The notes below the pieces were generated by a model. It saw only the letters and a program-made list of their open reading frames with translations, was not told where the DNA came from and did not search any database. Below, piece by piece: positions 22,588 through 33,280 of a DNA stretch of 64,000 bases. Where the stretch lies: contig WFMF01000552.1 of NCBI GenBank assembly GCA_011033025.1, forward strand, positions 1 through 64,000, given 5' to 3'. Both the position numbers and the translations under genes were made by a program. This DNA is from Beroe forskalii. Its lineage: Eukaryota > Ctenophora > Nuda > Beroida > Beroidae. The first letter of the stretch is position 1; every line of letters begins with the position of its first letter.

Positions 22588-25500
22588 ATGTCTGACAATC
22601 GGCGGGAGTTTGTGCTTCCACTTGATTTGAGAGTTGCTCCAGAGTCGGTGTTGCAACATATTAGGGACTTGGGGAGTAGCCAGCCTGTTTCAGTTTGGGT
22701 TGAAGTATTTGCCGTTGTTGGGGGTTATGGGAAAACCTTCAAAACACCCATTGCCCATGTTTACTCCGTTAACGAAACTTTGAAAAATACTGTTGATCTG
22801 TGGCTGGAGGGGGTGAACGTGGATATTGCTGCAGAGGCAGACATTGTTGATGGTGTCCCTGCCATCGATTTGAAGTCGGTCAGGCTTGTTGTTCAACGGA
22901 AGGAGTTGAGCCTAGTGAAGAACTGTCCCTTCTGTTCACATGATGTTGGTAAGACAAACTGGGCTCGACACATTCGATCATGTGGAGGGTCTAATGTGTG
23001 CCTCACATGTCTACAGAGAGTCGAAAACGTTGAACACCACCAAGAACGTTGCAGCGTGGCGAAGTTCAGATGTTTCACCTGTCGGAGGGACTTCAGGACA
23101 GCAGCTGCTCGGAGTTCCCATCTGAGGAAATGTTCGAAGGCCAACATATCGCAGCACCATGCTCGGATACGGGCTGAAGCGTCCTCTTCAAGTTCATCAG
23201 GTCCTTCAGATGAAGGAACGGTTGGCCGAGCAGCTGTGGGAGGGATGTTCAGGACAATCTCCCTTGAACCGCCCGAGGGGATAGGTATGTCGCATTGTTT
23301 CTATGAAATTAAGTGCATAATAGATGGTCCATAATTCCGATATGTTATTAAATGATATTCGATGTCAAGATTCTGCATGCATATATTATATATTGCAAAT
23401 CACTAATGAGCTAAATGTATTTACAGGAACCGACTATGAGGGTGCCCTACTTGAGATGCAGGAGCATCTTGAAGCAATCCTGACGGCTCAGAGGGGTGAT
23501 GGAATTAAATTCTATCTCGAGCTGGAGCTAGAAATGTCTCAGCTAATACAGGATAACCTGGAGGTGAAGAGCTTTCATTCCACCCCCACAGCCGTGCTCC
23601 TCTCTACAGACATTGCAGAAAGGCTGGTGGAACACCGGCAGCTGATCGTAGAACGGGTAGAGACGTTTCTTCGTCACGGGAGTTCCTGGGTCGTGGATAG
23701 TGTGAAGCGGGTGAACGTTTTTATCGCCAGGTTAGATAATATCTAATTAGTAAAAGATGGGTAACCATAGCAAATAATCTTGAATCTTGATGTAGTTGTT
23801 TTATGATAAAATCGTGCTGCTCAACTACTAATACTAGAGATATAGATATAAAAAGTTTACGTTAATTCTACACTACAGTTTGCCGATAACAATCGAATAT
23901 TTTCACAGCTACAATCCTGTCGGTGCGAGTTCTTTCATAGAACTTCCAGAGGAGCTGAAAAGAAAACGGTCCCTCTTGAACATACAGAACATGGACGATC
24001 ATCAATGTTTGTCATACTGTCTCATGGCAGACAAGCATCACAAGGAGGGGTGGAGCCATCGGAATCCTTACCGCCCTCAATGTTACCAACCATTCATGAG
24101 TGATCTCAACATGGATGGGGTGTCAACTCCTACACCGCTCAAAGAGGTGAGTGTATGTAACATGCATGTTGCGATATTGTAATTCTGCTTGAATGGATGA
24201 AATGGTATGCATTTAAATCGCTCTTCGTGAGAATGTATATTCATGAGTTTATACACATGTGTGCGCGTGTTTCAGTTATCCAAGGTTGAAGAGCAGAACG
24301 GGATTGGTATCAACGTCTTTGGGTGGTGCGATGGAAGTGAGGAGGATGAGAAAAAGGGTTTCTACACACTGCGTTTGACGAAGGCGACGCTCCCTGATGC
24401 GAAGATTGTGAACCTTCTCTTAATTGGGAATGAGCGAGGGCAGCATTTCGTCCTGATCAAGGATATATCCGGACTTCTTTCAGGCAATTCCAGGAACACT
24501 AGGAAAAAGTACTACTGCCTTCGATGTCTGCACGGGTTGGTGTTATTTGATAGTGTGATAGATATGGTGGTATATATGCTATGTTGCTTGAATGCTACCG
24601 GGTTGTTGGTTGCATGTTGGTTATGAGTTTGTCATATGTATTATTCAACCTTCCATTATTCAATCAACCTCATCAGCAGATATGTAAATGATTATCTTAA
24701 CTAATAAGGTTTCCATCACACAGGTACACCACCAAAGAACTCCTCATCCGTCACGGGTTGGACTGTGGTGCACACAACATCCAAAGAACAGACATGCCCC
24801 TTCCGGAAAAGTCACAGATAAAGTTTGATAAGTGGTGGCGGACGATCAAACATCCTGTTTTCGTCAGTGAGTAAATGGTTCATATAAATCGAATTATTGA
24901 ATGACTATTATGTCAAAGATGAGTAATGAATAGAATTTCATCAACTGAGTTTGTAAATGAATAATTTTTTATTACAGCTGCCGATATCGAGTGTTATATG
25001 AAGAAGGTGGAACCGGAGTCAGATGGTGAGCCCCCCCAGAAGAAGAGGAAAGGGGCGCCAACAAAGAAGAAGGCTTCAGCAACATTAAAGACAGCCGAAC
25101 ACAAACCATACCTTGTAGCCTACAAGGTTAATTCACACATTCCAGGTTACGATAAGCCAGTTCGGAGTATTTTTGGGGAGGATTGCGTGGACCAGTTCGT
25201 AAAGGAGATGGAACAACTGAAACTCTCCTTGGATCCCCTCCTCTCCAAGAACACTGGGAAGATCATGCCCGATGCTGACACCTTAGCTAGGATGAAAGCT
25301 TCGGAGGAGTGTTGCGTGTGTAAGGGTTACATGTCTCTCACAGAGAAGAGGGATCTTGATCATGATCATCAAACTGGGGAGGTGTATGGCTATGCTCATG
25401 CAGGTATCTTTATTAGATTCGTAAATTCTATACTTTAAATATATCATTGTGACTGTTGTGGGTGGAAATTATTAAAAAATTAAAATTGAAATCGTTAAAA

Positions 25501-28500
25501 GTAGATTGTATGGTAGAGGTTGAATAATAACAATTACTAAATTTATGTTTAATGTTTCCTTTCATCACAGGTTGCAACAGGCTAAGGAGGCAGCAGAGCT
25601 TCCTCCCTGTCTTTTTCCACAACCTGCGTGGATATGATGGGCATCTCATCATCCAGGCAATGGGAAGGTCGCTACCTGCAGATGATGTAAATAAGATTCG
25701 CATCATCCCTCGCAATATGGAGAGTTACACCGCAATCATGAAGGGTGGTGTAAAGTATATGGGTGAGTGGAAATATTGATCTTTTTTCAAACGATATTGA
25801 ATTTATTATTCTCATGAACAAAGTAATAGAATAGAACGAACTCTTGAGTAGTGAAATGTTGAGTAATTATAAGTTTAAAAAAATGCCATTAACTATAGGA
25901 GGATAACAGGAGACTTATAATCGTAAACCTTTCAGACAGCATGGCTCACCTAAATTCAAGCTTGGGAGATTTGGTGGACACCTTAGCAAAGGAAGGCGAT
26001 AGCTGGTTCAAGCCAGTACGAGACTTCATCGAAAGTGAACATGGAGGAGATAGGCATAAGCTGGAATTGCTTTTCCGCAAAGGCGTATTCCCTTTTTCAT
26101 ACGTTGATGGTATCGATAAGCTTAACCACCCCCTTCCCGCTAAGGAGGGTTTCTTCAACGACTTGGCAGGGGAGGAATGCTCAGACGAGAATTATTCCCA
26201 TGTGTTAGACATGTGGGACACCTTCAACATGGAGAAGTTGCTCGATCTTGCTGACCTCTACGTGAAATCTGACGTGCTCCTCCTCTCGGCAGTCATGGAG
26301 AAATACAGAGCTGAATGCCTAGACACCTACCAGCTCGACCCCGTCCACTACTACACGGCCCCCGGTACGTACTTACGTAATATTTAATATCATTTCTCAT
26401 TTGATAGAGGTATTGGATAATCATCATTCGTGTTAATTAAGTGATGATAAAATCAAGCATTAAAATCATGTTCAAATTCCAATATCAGGGCTAACGTGGG
26501 ATGCGGGCTTGAAGTATACGGGGGTCACGCTGGAACTGTTGAGGGAACAGGAAATGTACCTGTTCTGTGAAGGAGCAATTAGAGGAGGTGAGTGATAAAT
26601 TATTCTTTACTATAACATAAAAAATTTCCATGTAGCTATATTTTTCTGACAGGATATCAATTCTTATGACTAGATTTTTTAAATCATTTCATAACATGTT
26701 GCTAAGTAACGTCACATGAGCATATGAATTCCAATTCGTTATTAGATATATGTTATCTGTTTAAATCTTAACAGGTATCTCTACGATTGTACACCGGTTA
26801 GCTTCAGCAAACAACCCCTACATACCCGAGAGCTTCGACGCATCAAAGACGTTGGAGTATCTACTCTACATTGACGCTAACAACCTAGTAAGTAACATTT
26901 GCGGGTGGGTATTACTATTAGTATTAGTCAGACATTATTAAGATAAACACTGAAAATATCTTTTTAGGTTAACCGTTGTAAACGTGAAATTAAACCAATA
27001 AATTAAATAATAGCTTTACATGTCTCCATTTCAGTATGGCTGGAGCATGATGCGGAAGCTACCTACAGGAGGGTTCAGATGGAGAAAACCTCTCTCCCTG
27101 GAGGAGATTCTAACCTATGACGAGATGACCAGTGCCAGGGGATATTTCCTGGAGGTGGACGTGGAAATTCCAGAGGAGCTTCACGAATACTTCAATGACC
27201 TGCCTCCCTTTCCCGAGTCACTGGTCATCACAGATGACATGGCTTCACCACTAACGAAGAAGGCCCGAGAGGATTCGGGCAGGTTTAAGGGGTGTTTGGG
27301 GAAGCTCAAACATCGGAAACTGGCCCCGAATCTACACCCCAAGCTTGGATACAAATGCCATATATCTGCATTAAAGTTGTATCTAAGCTTGGGGTGTAAA
27401 CTCCGCGCTGTTCATCGGGTGTTGGAGTTCAAACACAGCAACTGGCTTGCTTCCTACATCCAGCACAACACCCAGATGAGGCAGCGTAGCGTCTCACAGT
27501 TCTCCAAAGACTTCTTCAAACTCATGAACAATGCGTTCTTTGGGAAGACTATGGAGGTGGGTTATATCATATAATTTTCATATATGAAGCTCCTCGTGAT
27601 AGGGTTGTGACTTTACCCTTTTATGATAAATATATGTATATTATATAGTTAATCATCACACTTTCAGAACGTGAGGCGCTACCGGAGCATCCGTCTGGTG
27701 AACAACAAGACATCAGCTGCTTATCAGATATCAAAACCGAACCTGAAGAGCTTCAAGATATTCTCACCCAATCTTGTGGCGTGTGAATTCGCCAAGACTT
27801 CCATTACACTGGATAAGCCAGTGTATATCGGTGCGGCTATCTTGGACCAGTCCAAGGTGTGGATGTATAGGTGAGTACATGGGGGGTTGTCATGGTTTTG
27901 AATGTGTATTGAATAATATGAATGTAATGTGACAAAATGTTTCAGACAATTAATAAACCAATTGTTGTATTGACAGTTTTTTTTTTTAAAGAAGCGATTA
28001 TTTCAGTTTCTGGTATGAAACGTTGAAGCGGAGATATGGGGAGAAGCTGCGACTGTGCTTCACTGACACAGACAGCTTCCTCTTCAGCGTTAAGACCGCT
28101 GACCTCTACAAGGATCTCGGAGGATGAGGAATTCAACAAGTCCTTTGACTTCCACAAGTACCCCAAGGATTCACCGCTGTACAACAACAGCAAAACCAAC
28201 ATACCTGGACTGTTTAAAGATGAGACCAATGGTATGCCCATACAGTCCTTCGTTGGACTGAGATCTAAGTTGTATTCAATCTCAATTTCGAACGGTGGGC
28301 TTACCAAGGAGAAGTTGGCGAGTGCAGGCATTAAAAAGGTGTTGGCTGCTCGCCACCTCAACCATAAACTTTATAAAGACACTCTCTTATCGTTCAAGGG
28401 TAGTGTTGATGGGAAATTTTCTGAAGTCTTTTTAAATCAGAAGACCATTAAGTCTATAAACCATCACATCTTCACCATAGATCAGAAACGTGTAGCGCTG

Positions 28501-28581
28501 TCTTGCATAGATGACAAACGTTTTGTTTTGGATGATAATATTCATACAAATGCGCATGGACATTGGGCTAATGATATTTGA
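22588..28581 (+). CDS. POLB: Polinton DNA polymerase B (protein-primed type), 13 exons, one frame break
   Basis: Replicates the element from its ends. Exons: 22588-23284, 23427-23730, 23909-24146, 24276-24535, 24724-24866, 24978-25403, 25571-25762, 25936-26364, 26489-26587, 26775-26887, 27035-27556, 27668-27870, 28007-28581; all are GT-AG and phase-compatible, about 1,400 codons. Exon 1 has three C2HC zinc motifs. Exo I is ADIECY (exon 6), Exo II FHNLRGYDGH (exon 7), Exo III YVKSDVLLL (exon 8). Pol A is YIDANN/LYGW across exons 10-11, Pol B FKLMNNAFFGKTME, Pol C FTDTDSFLF (exon 13). An HNH-like CxxC...DHDH segment precedes Exo II, as in many Polinton polymerases. After motif C the frame is interrupted: a stop occurs at 28125-28127 and the downstream similarity (thumb, FVGLRSKLYS) continues in a different frame to 28581. 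This may be a real lesion or a base-calling error. Confidence 0.93.
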
Positions 28582-28761
28582 TTTGAATTTAATTTGTTTT
28601 TTACTTTATTTAATACTTTTCTATGTTATATTTATTATTGATTGCTGTGCAATATTTAATGATTCACATTGAATTATATATGTATATACATTGGAGTTTG
28701 ATTGTAACAAGTAAAACTAAAGGTTAAATTCATAGAAAGTAAAATAAACATACAATCTCAA

Positions 28762-29340
28762 TCAATAACGAATATGGTCTGGTAGTGGGTGCATAGCCAG
28801 GTATCCTTTGATGTGCCAAAGTTTGGCTAGGGAGCAATAACGGGGGTTATGGTGGATACCGCAGTTTGAGGGCGGTAGTTCAGCGGGATATTTGTGAGCG
28901 CTAACATCCTGAATATCCCAGATATCCCCACAAGGGAGTATACCACTGATGAAATCTGTAGCAATGTTACCCTGAGTGAAAATCCTGTAATCCTTCAAAC
29001 TTTTCAGAATCGAGATGTGAGTGTGGTAGTCGAGAGTGGCATCCTGATGGTCGTGCATATTTGCCGCTCCCAAGACATTGTGGTAGTACCGGAGGGTTGC
29101 ATGATCCCCACTATGCATGAAGAAATCAGTCGGCTTCTTGAAGAGGTAATGGTGGAGAGTGTTACTTTCCAGTAGGTAGATAGACAGCTCCTTTAGTACA
29201 AACCTCCGACTGAAATTAACTCCTTCAACGGTAACGATACAGCTTTTGAAAACCATTGCAGACAAGTAACTAAGCGTTGAGAATTGCAGGAGCATATCAG
29301 TAAGGTTTGCATGTGAGAGTTGGCAAGTAGGTGTAGTCAA
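28762..29340 (-). CDS. Polinton accessory protein, possible RNase H-fold nuclease-like
   Basis: 192 codons. The N-terminal third has an alternating hydrophobic strand segment (KSCIVTVEGVNFSRRFVLKE) resembling the 'xxDxxGF---F--KELA' start of a protein family common in invertebrate mobile elements and Polintons, which is often likened to RNase H-fold exonucleases. Here Glu replaces the usual Asp. The C-terminus has a Cys/His cluster (NCGIHHNPRYCSLAKLW), similar to the end motif of that family. Last gene of a run of four closely spaced minus genes (gaps 8, 22 and 41 bp). Function is inferred only from motif resemblance. Confidence 0.55.
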   Translation of the reverse strand: MTTPTCQLSHANLTDMLLQFSTLSYLSAMVFKSCIVTVEGVNFSRRFVLKELSIYLLESNTLHHYLFKKPTDFFMHSGDHATLRYYHNVLGAANMHDHQDATLDYHTHISILKSLKDYRIFTQGNIATDFISGILPCGDIWDIQDVSAHKYPAELPPSNCGIHHNPRYCSLAKLWHIKGYLAMHPLPDHIRY

Positions 29341-29348
29341 AAAACGCG

Positions 29349-29801
29349 TTAGATGGAAGGAGTGTTTGAAGCCTTCTTACGTTTTGTAGTTCCTTTGGTG
29401 GCTTTGTTCTTTGTTTGTATGGTGAATGCTTGATTAATTATATCATCAACAAACTCGTTCACATATCGCCCATAGTATAGAGCATCGCTTGTAACGGTCA
29501 AAAGAAACTGTCTGCCATTTGAAACATAGCATTCTTGATCATGGGCGGGGTCATTGGAATGGGGTAGCCTATCTTTAACCTGGTTGTATAGTTCAGTTAT
29601 GGAGGGTAAGATGCCGCCACGTACTTCATTAAAGGAGCCTTTGATTTTCTCTAATAATGATTGTTGTTGGCAAAGGTGTAGAATAGGGCTTTTAAGTTTA
29701 GCCTGACAGCCAGGACATCGAATGTTAACTAGTTGAACAGATTGTCGAACCATTTGTTCGCATAGAAACCCTATCCAGATATCGTCAAAGTAACTGATCA
29801 T
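29349..29801 (-). CDS. Polinton accessory protein with CPGC motif
   Basis: 150 codons. Residues 27-45 have RCPGCQAKL...HLCQQQ, a potential zinc site (CxxC...H-x-C). Similar short 'CPGC' proteins occur in many Polintons and adintoviruses, function unknown. The C-terminus is Lys/Thr-rich (KNKATKGTTKRKK), suggesting nucleic-acid binding or a nuclear signal. It lies in the four-gene minus run, 8 bp from the previous gene. Confidence 0.6.
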   Translation of the reverse strand: MISYFDDIWIGFLCEQMVRQSVQLVNIRCPGCQAKLKSPILHLCQQQSLLEKIKGSFNEVRGGILPSITELYNQVKDRLPHSNDPAHDQECYVSNGRQFLLTVTSDALYYGRYVNEFVDDIINQAFTIQTKNKATKGTTKRKKASNTPSI

Positions 29802-29823
29802 TGCTGTAATGGTAAATAGTGAA

Positions 29824-30312
29824 TCATACTAGGGTTTCCCGGTTTCTATACGTTTCAAAATACAATTTCATAAAATTAACAACACTGGGAGATTTAACGA
29901 GAATCACAAACACTAGTAAAACACCAGCTATTTCCTCATATCTAATATTTTTGTTCCAAACTGAACACAAGGTAAAGGGTTGATAAAATTGATGAGCGTT
30001 AACAAAAGTAAATGCATTATACCGGCTAATATCTAGGATAATATCTTTACCCTTAACTCGCACCATTTTCTGTCCGTTGATATATACAGGCCAAACATAT
30101 TCCCATGAATTGGAGTTTGACGGGATTTGAAATTGAGTATATGTGCTACTGTTAGAATGAATGAGATATAAAGTCTTGTTAACTCGAGAAAGGTGAAGGG
30201 ATTCAAAATCACCATTGAAAACAAACATATCCTGATTAATCTTATGATTATTTATAAATCCTACTGAAATATCAGTCGACAAAATTGATGAAAACAACAG
30301 TGTTAGATTCAT
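29824..30312 (-). CDS. Small type I membrane glycoprotein of the Polinton
   Basis: 162 codons. The N-terminus MNLTLLFSSILS is a plausible signal sequence. Residues 128-146 (IAGVLLVFVILV core) form a transmembrane segment followed by a short Arg/Lys-containing tail. Between them lie ~100 residues rich in beta-type text with N-glycosylation sequons (NKT at 45, NSS at 54). I recognise no fold and no fusion peptide. A TATA box (30338-30347) lies just upstream. It could be a surface or virion membrane protein; some nematode Mavericks are known to carry fusogen-like glycoproteins, but this one is much smaller. Confidence 0.6.
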   Translation of the reverse strand: MNLTLLFSSILSTDISVGFINNHKINQDMFVFNGDFESLHLSRVNKTLYLIHSNSSTYTQFQIPSNSNSWEYVWPVYINGQKMVRVKGKDIILDISRYNAFTFVNAHQFYQPFTLCSVWNKNIRYEEIAGVLLVFVILVKSPSVVNFMKLYFETYRNRETLV

Positions 30313-30337
30313 GATTACTACTGTTTAACCAGCTCAA

Positions 30338-30347
30338 CCTTTTTATA
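30338..30347 (-). promoter_or_regulatory. TATA box before the membrane-protein gene
   Basis: The minus strand reads CCCCTATAAAAAGG, 26-35 bp upstream of the ATG at 30312. The transcription start would fall almost on the start codon, giving a very short leader. Confidence 0.6.
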
Positions 30348-30353
30348 GGGGTC

Positions 30354-31136
30354 TTAACCACCACCGTATTTTGCATATGCTTTTGTTACAAGTTTAATAG
30401 AGGCATCTATAACATTGAAAATTCTTTCAAACGACTCTCTATGGGTTGAAATATATGATTTAACATTGTCAATACTTGCATTTTCTAAATTCTTAATCAT
30501 GTCACGATCCTCTGAAGATAGGGCTACACGCTGGGGGGTCGTAATTGGTATGACTCCATAATTCAACCCTAAAAACAACTTTTGTAATGCAGTTACCAGT
30601 TTATTATTCCTTAATACGGTGTTTAACTGCTTACTGCTCATCAAGTTTCGAATTTTATTAAAATCATCGATTGTTACATTGTTAATGACAGCGTTTGAAA
30701 TTGCGTTGAGTTCATAATCACCATCAATTTCCTCTAATTCAGTTAACTGTTGTTTAAGAACAGCTATTTTAGACATACAATCGGATTCCATCTGATTTTT
30801 CTTTCTAATTGTAGATTTATATAATCGTTTCCACTTGGCAATCTCCAACTTTAATCTGCCCACCAAGTCACCATGAGGCTGTCGTTGTTCTACCCTCCTA
30901 TACTTAGATTGTGTCAAGCTACCATTAGACAACATACGTTTCAATCCGCGTCTCGCGATTTTCCTATGTTTTTTCTTGTTATCATCTGAATCATGATCAC
31001 GTGGCCGTTTAACGCCTCTATTCTCTGGGCCGCTATCAGTGGTCAAACGAGTTCGTTTTGACTTTCCACGGAAGTTCATAGACTCCTCAACGGAATCAAC
31101 GCTTTCATCTGTTATCCTACGTTTCCACTTTATCAT
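30354..31136 (-). CDS. Basic, coiled-coil Polinton protein ending in GGG
   Basis: 260 codons. Residues 1-90 are highly basic with several nuclear-localisation-like clusters (KSKRTRL, KRPRDH, KKKHRKIARRG). Residues 90-140 have heptad-like hydrophobics consistent with a coiled coil. The C-terminal domain has PQRVALSSEDRDMIKNLENA, and the protein ends KYGGG. Proteins with this layout recur in Polintons near the integrase and are suspected virion core or DNA-binding proteins; the role is inferred. Its start codon (31134-31136) lies exactly at the truncation point of the integrase remnant on the other strand. Confidence 0.6.
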   Translation of the reverse strand: MIKWKRRITDESVDSVEESMNFRGKSKRTRLTTDSGPENRGVKRPRDHDSDDNKKKHRKIARRGLKRMLSNGSLTQSKYRRVEQRQPHGDLVGRLKLEIAKWKRLYKSTIRKKNQMESDCMSKIAVLKQQLTELEEIDGDYELNAISNAVINNVTIDDFNKIRNLMSSKQLNTVLRNNKLVTALQKLFLGLNYGVIPITTPQRVALSSEDRDMIKNLENASIDNVKSYISTHRESFERIFNVIDASIKLVTKAYAKYGGG

Positions 31137-31571
31137 AGGTCGATAAAATGCACACCAAACGAGGTGAATGCCAGCAATGAAGCCAAAGTTAGAGCAACTC
31201 TTTATCCTAAGGAAACGACACGCAAGAAGCCTAAATTAAATATAGGGGACACTGTTAGAATAACTAGAATCAAAAGTCCCTTTCAAAAAGGTTATGAACA
31301 AGCTTGGAGTTATGAGGTTTTTAAAATTTCTGATGTGCAAAATTCTAATCCTGTCACATATCAAATTCAAGATTTTAATGGGGAGGCTATAAAGGGGAGT
31401 TTCTATGAGGAAGAGTTACTGCTTACAGATAAATCATCAGACATATATCCCGTAGAGAAGGTAATTAGAAAACGAAAAACAGCAAACGGAATTCAATACC
31501 TTGTCAAGTACATTGGTTATCCTGATATATTCAATAGTTGGGTTAATCAGGGTGATTTGTTTAAGTTGTAA
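31128..31571 (+). pseudogene. INT: Polinton integrase, C-terminal remnant with chromodomain
   Basis: The open frame begins with LYHRSIKCTPNE, which matches the segment following the catalytic core of retroviral-like (RVE) integrases. It continues through an SH3-like basic part (KLNIGDTVRITRIKSPFQKG) and ends in a chromodomain (YPVEKVIRKRK...QYLVKYIGY...SWV). The DDE core and N-terminal zinc domain are absent: no upstream exon was found on this strand between 28.6 and 31.1 kb, and the frame has no nearby in-frame ATG (first near-cognate GTG at 31164). Polinton integrase normally joins the element to the chromosome, so this copy depends on another source. It abuts the ATPase gene by 2 bp. Confidence 0.85.
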
Positions 31572-31573
31572 AA

Positions 31574-32173
31574 ATGCCAATCAAGTTTTTAGCTTGTCAT
31601 AATACAATTGTATTTGGTCAAACGGGTGCAGGAAAGACATATTTCATGAGACGTATTATCGAACAACGGTTAGTTGAGCCTTTTCCAGAAAATATTTACT
31701 GGATGTACGGAGTTGAACAGAATTTTATGAAAGAGTATCCAAACATTACGTTTCTAAAGGGTCTTCAGCTTGATAAAGTAGATACATCAAGACCAAGCAT
31801 GGTTATACTAGACGACTTGCTACTGAATATCGATTCAGAAATGGCTTCTGCATTTATTATGGGTAGCCATCATCGGCAAATTTCGTTGTTTTTCCTATGT
31901 CAAAACCTTTTCCAAAATTGTAACCTATTTAGACTCATGAATCAAAATACACATTACTATGTACTGTTTCACAACCAACGAAACTTTAGGCAAGTGCACA
32001 CCCTTGCACGACAAATTTTTGTTGGTAAGGATCTACAACGTATTTTAACGGCTTATAAAAGAGCATCACAACGTGCACGAGACTTTATTATACTCAGCTT
32101 CTCACCACTACTTCCCAAAGAGTTAACCGTTATTGGTGATTTCTGGCGTACATGGCCAAGCGTTTACCTGTAA
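31574..32173 (+). CDS. ATP: Genome-packaging ATPase (FtsK/HerA superfamily)
   Basis: 199 codons. Walker A FGQTGAGKT at residues 14-22, Walker B SMVILDD at 75-81, and a LFFLCQN segment near 105-111 in the sensor position. Size and motif spacing fit the A32/FtsK-HerA packaging ATPases of Polintons and polinton-like viruses, which drive DNA into capsids. The ATG is 2 bp after the integrase remnant's stop. The end overlaps the next gene by 22 bp, so translation and transcription are probably coupled along this plus-strand run. Confidence 0.93.
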   Translation: MPIKFLACHNTIVFGQTGAGKTYFMRRIIEQRLVEPFPENIYWMYGVEQNFMKEYPNITFLKGLQLDKVDTSRPSMVILDDLLLNIDSEMASAFIMGSHHRQISLFFLCQNLFQNCNLFRLMNQNTHYYVLFHNQRNFRQVHTLARQIFVGKDLQRILTAYKRASQRARDFIILSFSPLLPKELTVIGDFWRTWPSVYL

Positions 32174-32487
32174 AGTCACTTGATAGAATTCGCAAGCACA
32201 CCTACATGCTAAAACAACTGTCAACTGCCAGTGCTAGCAAACGAAGAAAGATGCTACTACAAGCACCCTCGCAACTCTTTTCGGTTATCAAAGCTATATG
32301 CAAACTCTTTGTTGGTGGCCACTTGTCACCAGGACCTAAGAGACAGCAGAAATTAGTGAAAAAGATCAGCACGGAGAAGGTGGCCGCTATAAAACAATCT
32401 GCCAAGCAGAGAGGTGGAGCTATTGGTTCTATTATTGCTGCAGCCCTACCTCTTCTCACACCCCTAGTAGCGAAACTCTTCAAGTGA
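32152..32487 (+). CDS. Small basic virion-type protein with C-terminal hydrophobic peptide
   Basis: 111 codons. Lys/Arg-rich body (KSLDRIRKHTYML, SKRRKMLLQAPS, LSPGPKRQQKLVKK), then RGG and a hydrophobic tail GSIIAAALPLLTPLVAKLFK. The same layout ('...L-P-Q---L-K--------QRGG-xxxLLxPLL') is conserved in many Polintons and adintovirus-like elements. The GG before the tail resembles an adenain-type cleavage site, after which an amphipathic membrane-active peptide could be freed, as in adenovirus pVI; this is inference. Overlaps the ATPase by 22 bp and the next gene by 4 bp. Confidence 0.65.
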   Translation: MAKRLPVKSLDRIRKHTYMLKQLSTASASKRRKMLLQAPSQLFSVIKAICKLFVGGHLSPGPKRQQKLVKKISTEKVAAIKQSAKQRGGAIGSIIAAALPLLTPLVAKLFK

Positions 32488-32807
32488 TGTCACGTTACAT
32501 ATTATTTCCCGATGATGCCGAAGGCGAAACCCATTCGATTAAACTACCTAGAAACCTGGTTCCCAATGATATTTATGAAGATACCAAACAAAGGGTGAAG
32601 GACACTGCAAGATTGAAGTCAATTTTAAGACAGCTGGCACGGAAAGAGGTGTACGAGTCAGAAAGAGGAGAGATTATGCTAGGCGGGGAGTTATATTCGA
32701 ATATAAATTTGAGGGATGCCATTGTTGATTTGTGCAATCATGAGTTTTTTGAGAAATACGAACAGTTTTATTCACTTTTGAGAAAGTTTAATATTGATAT
32801 AAGTTAA
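32484..32807 (+). CDS. Small Polinton protein, unknown
   Basis: 107 codons, ATG overlapping the previous stop by 4 bp (ATGATG context). Mixed-charge helical text (TKQRVKDTARLKSILRQLAR), no cysteine pattern, no membrane segment. Last gene of the plus run; it converges on the protease gene with only 14 bp between them. Probably a virion or assembly factor by position only. Confidence 0.55.
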   Translation: MMSRYILFPDDAEGETHSIKLPRNLVPNDIYEDTKQRVKDTARLKSILRQLARKEVYESERGEIMLGGELYSNINLRDAIVDLCNHEFFEKYEQFYSLLRKFNIDIS

Positions 32808-32821
32808 AAGTAAAACATTTG

Positions 32822-33280
32822 TTAGATTAAAGAGTTGATTATATTCAAAACAATATCATCGTTTTTATATCTATCATTAGTATAATCTGCAAAAAATCCC
32901 TCAAAATCTAATCCCAATGACATTGCTAAAATAAAGTGTATTGAAAAATGCCCACATGTAAAACTATCAAAGTCTTGTAATTGTTTATCAGAATATCGGA
33001 ATGACCTATAGCGCAGAGTTACATCTGTAAAATCATGTGGTAGGGTATGACATAGGGGACTTCGACCGAAGGAGTCGAAAAAGTTGACCACGTTATCCTT
33101 TACATACCATGCGCACCAGTGCACACCACCATCCATGCAATTAGAGGTATTAGATATCCAGCTGTATTCAGATTTGCGAGGCAGTTTGTTTATACATGAC
33201 GGGAATACACCAAGGAAGCTCTTCTTTGTATAGTCGCAGCTCTGTAGGACCTGATTTATGTGATATGTATTCAAAGCCAT
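32822..33280 (-). CDS. PRO: Adenain-like capsid maturation cysteine protease
   Basis: 152 codons. Catalytic residues are visible in family order: His54 (GGVHWCAWYV), Asp69 (NFFDSFG), Gln102 and Cys109 (QDFDSFTCGHFSIHF). Length and order match adenovirus/Polinton C5/ULP1-type proteases, which process virion proteins at Gly-Gly-type sites. The stop-start junction with the capsid gene overlaps by 1 bp, so the two are likely co-expressed. First of four consecutive minus genes read from 35.8 kb leftward. Confidence 0.93.
   Translation of the reverse strand: MALNTYHINQVLQSCDYTKKSFLGVFPSCINKLPRKSEYSWISNTSNCMDGGVHWCAWYVKDNVVNFFDSFGRSPLCHTLPHDFTDVTLRYRSFRYSDKQLQDFDSFTCGHFSIHFILAMSLGLDFEGFFADYTNDRYKNDDIVLNIINSLI

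Noticed and set aside
28894..29175. Plus-strand 93-codon frame as a possible integrase core
   Set aside because: It is antisense to the accessory gene at 28762-29340 and has no DDE pattern.
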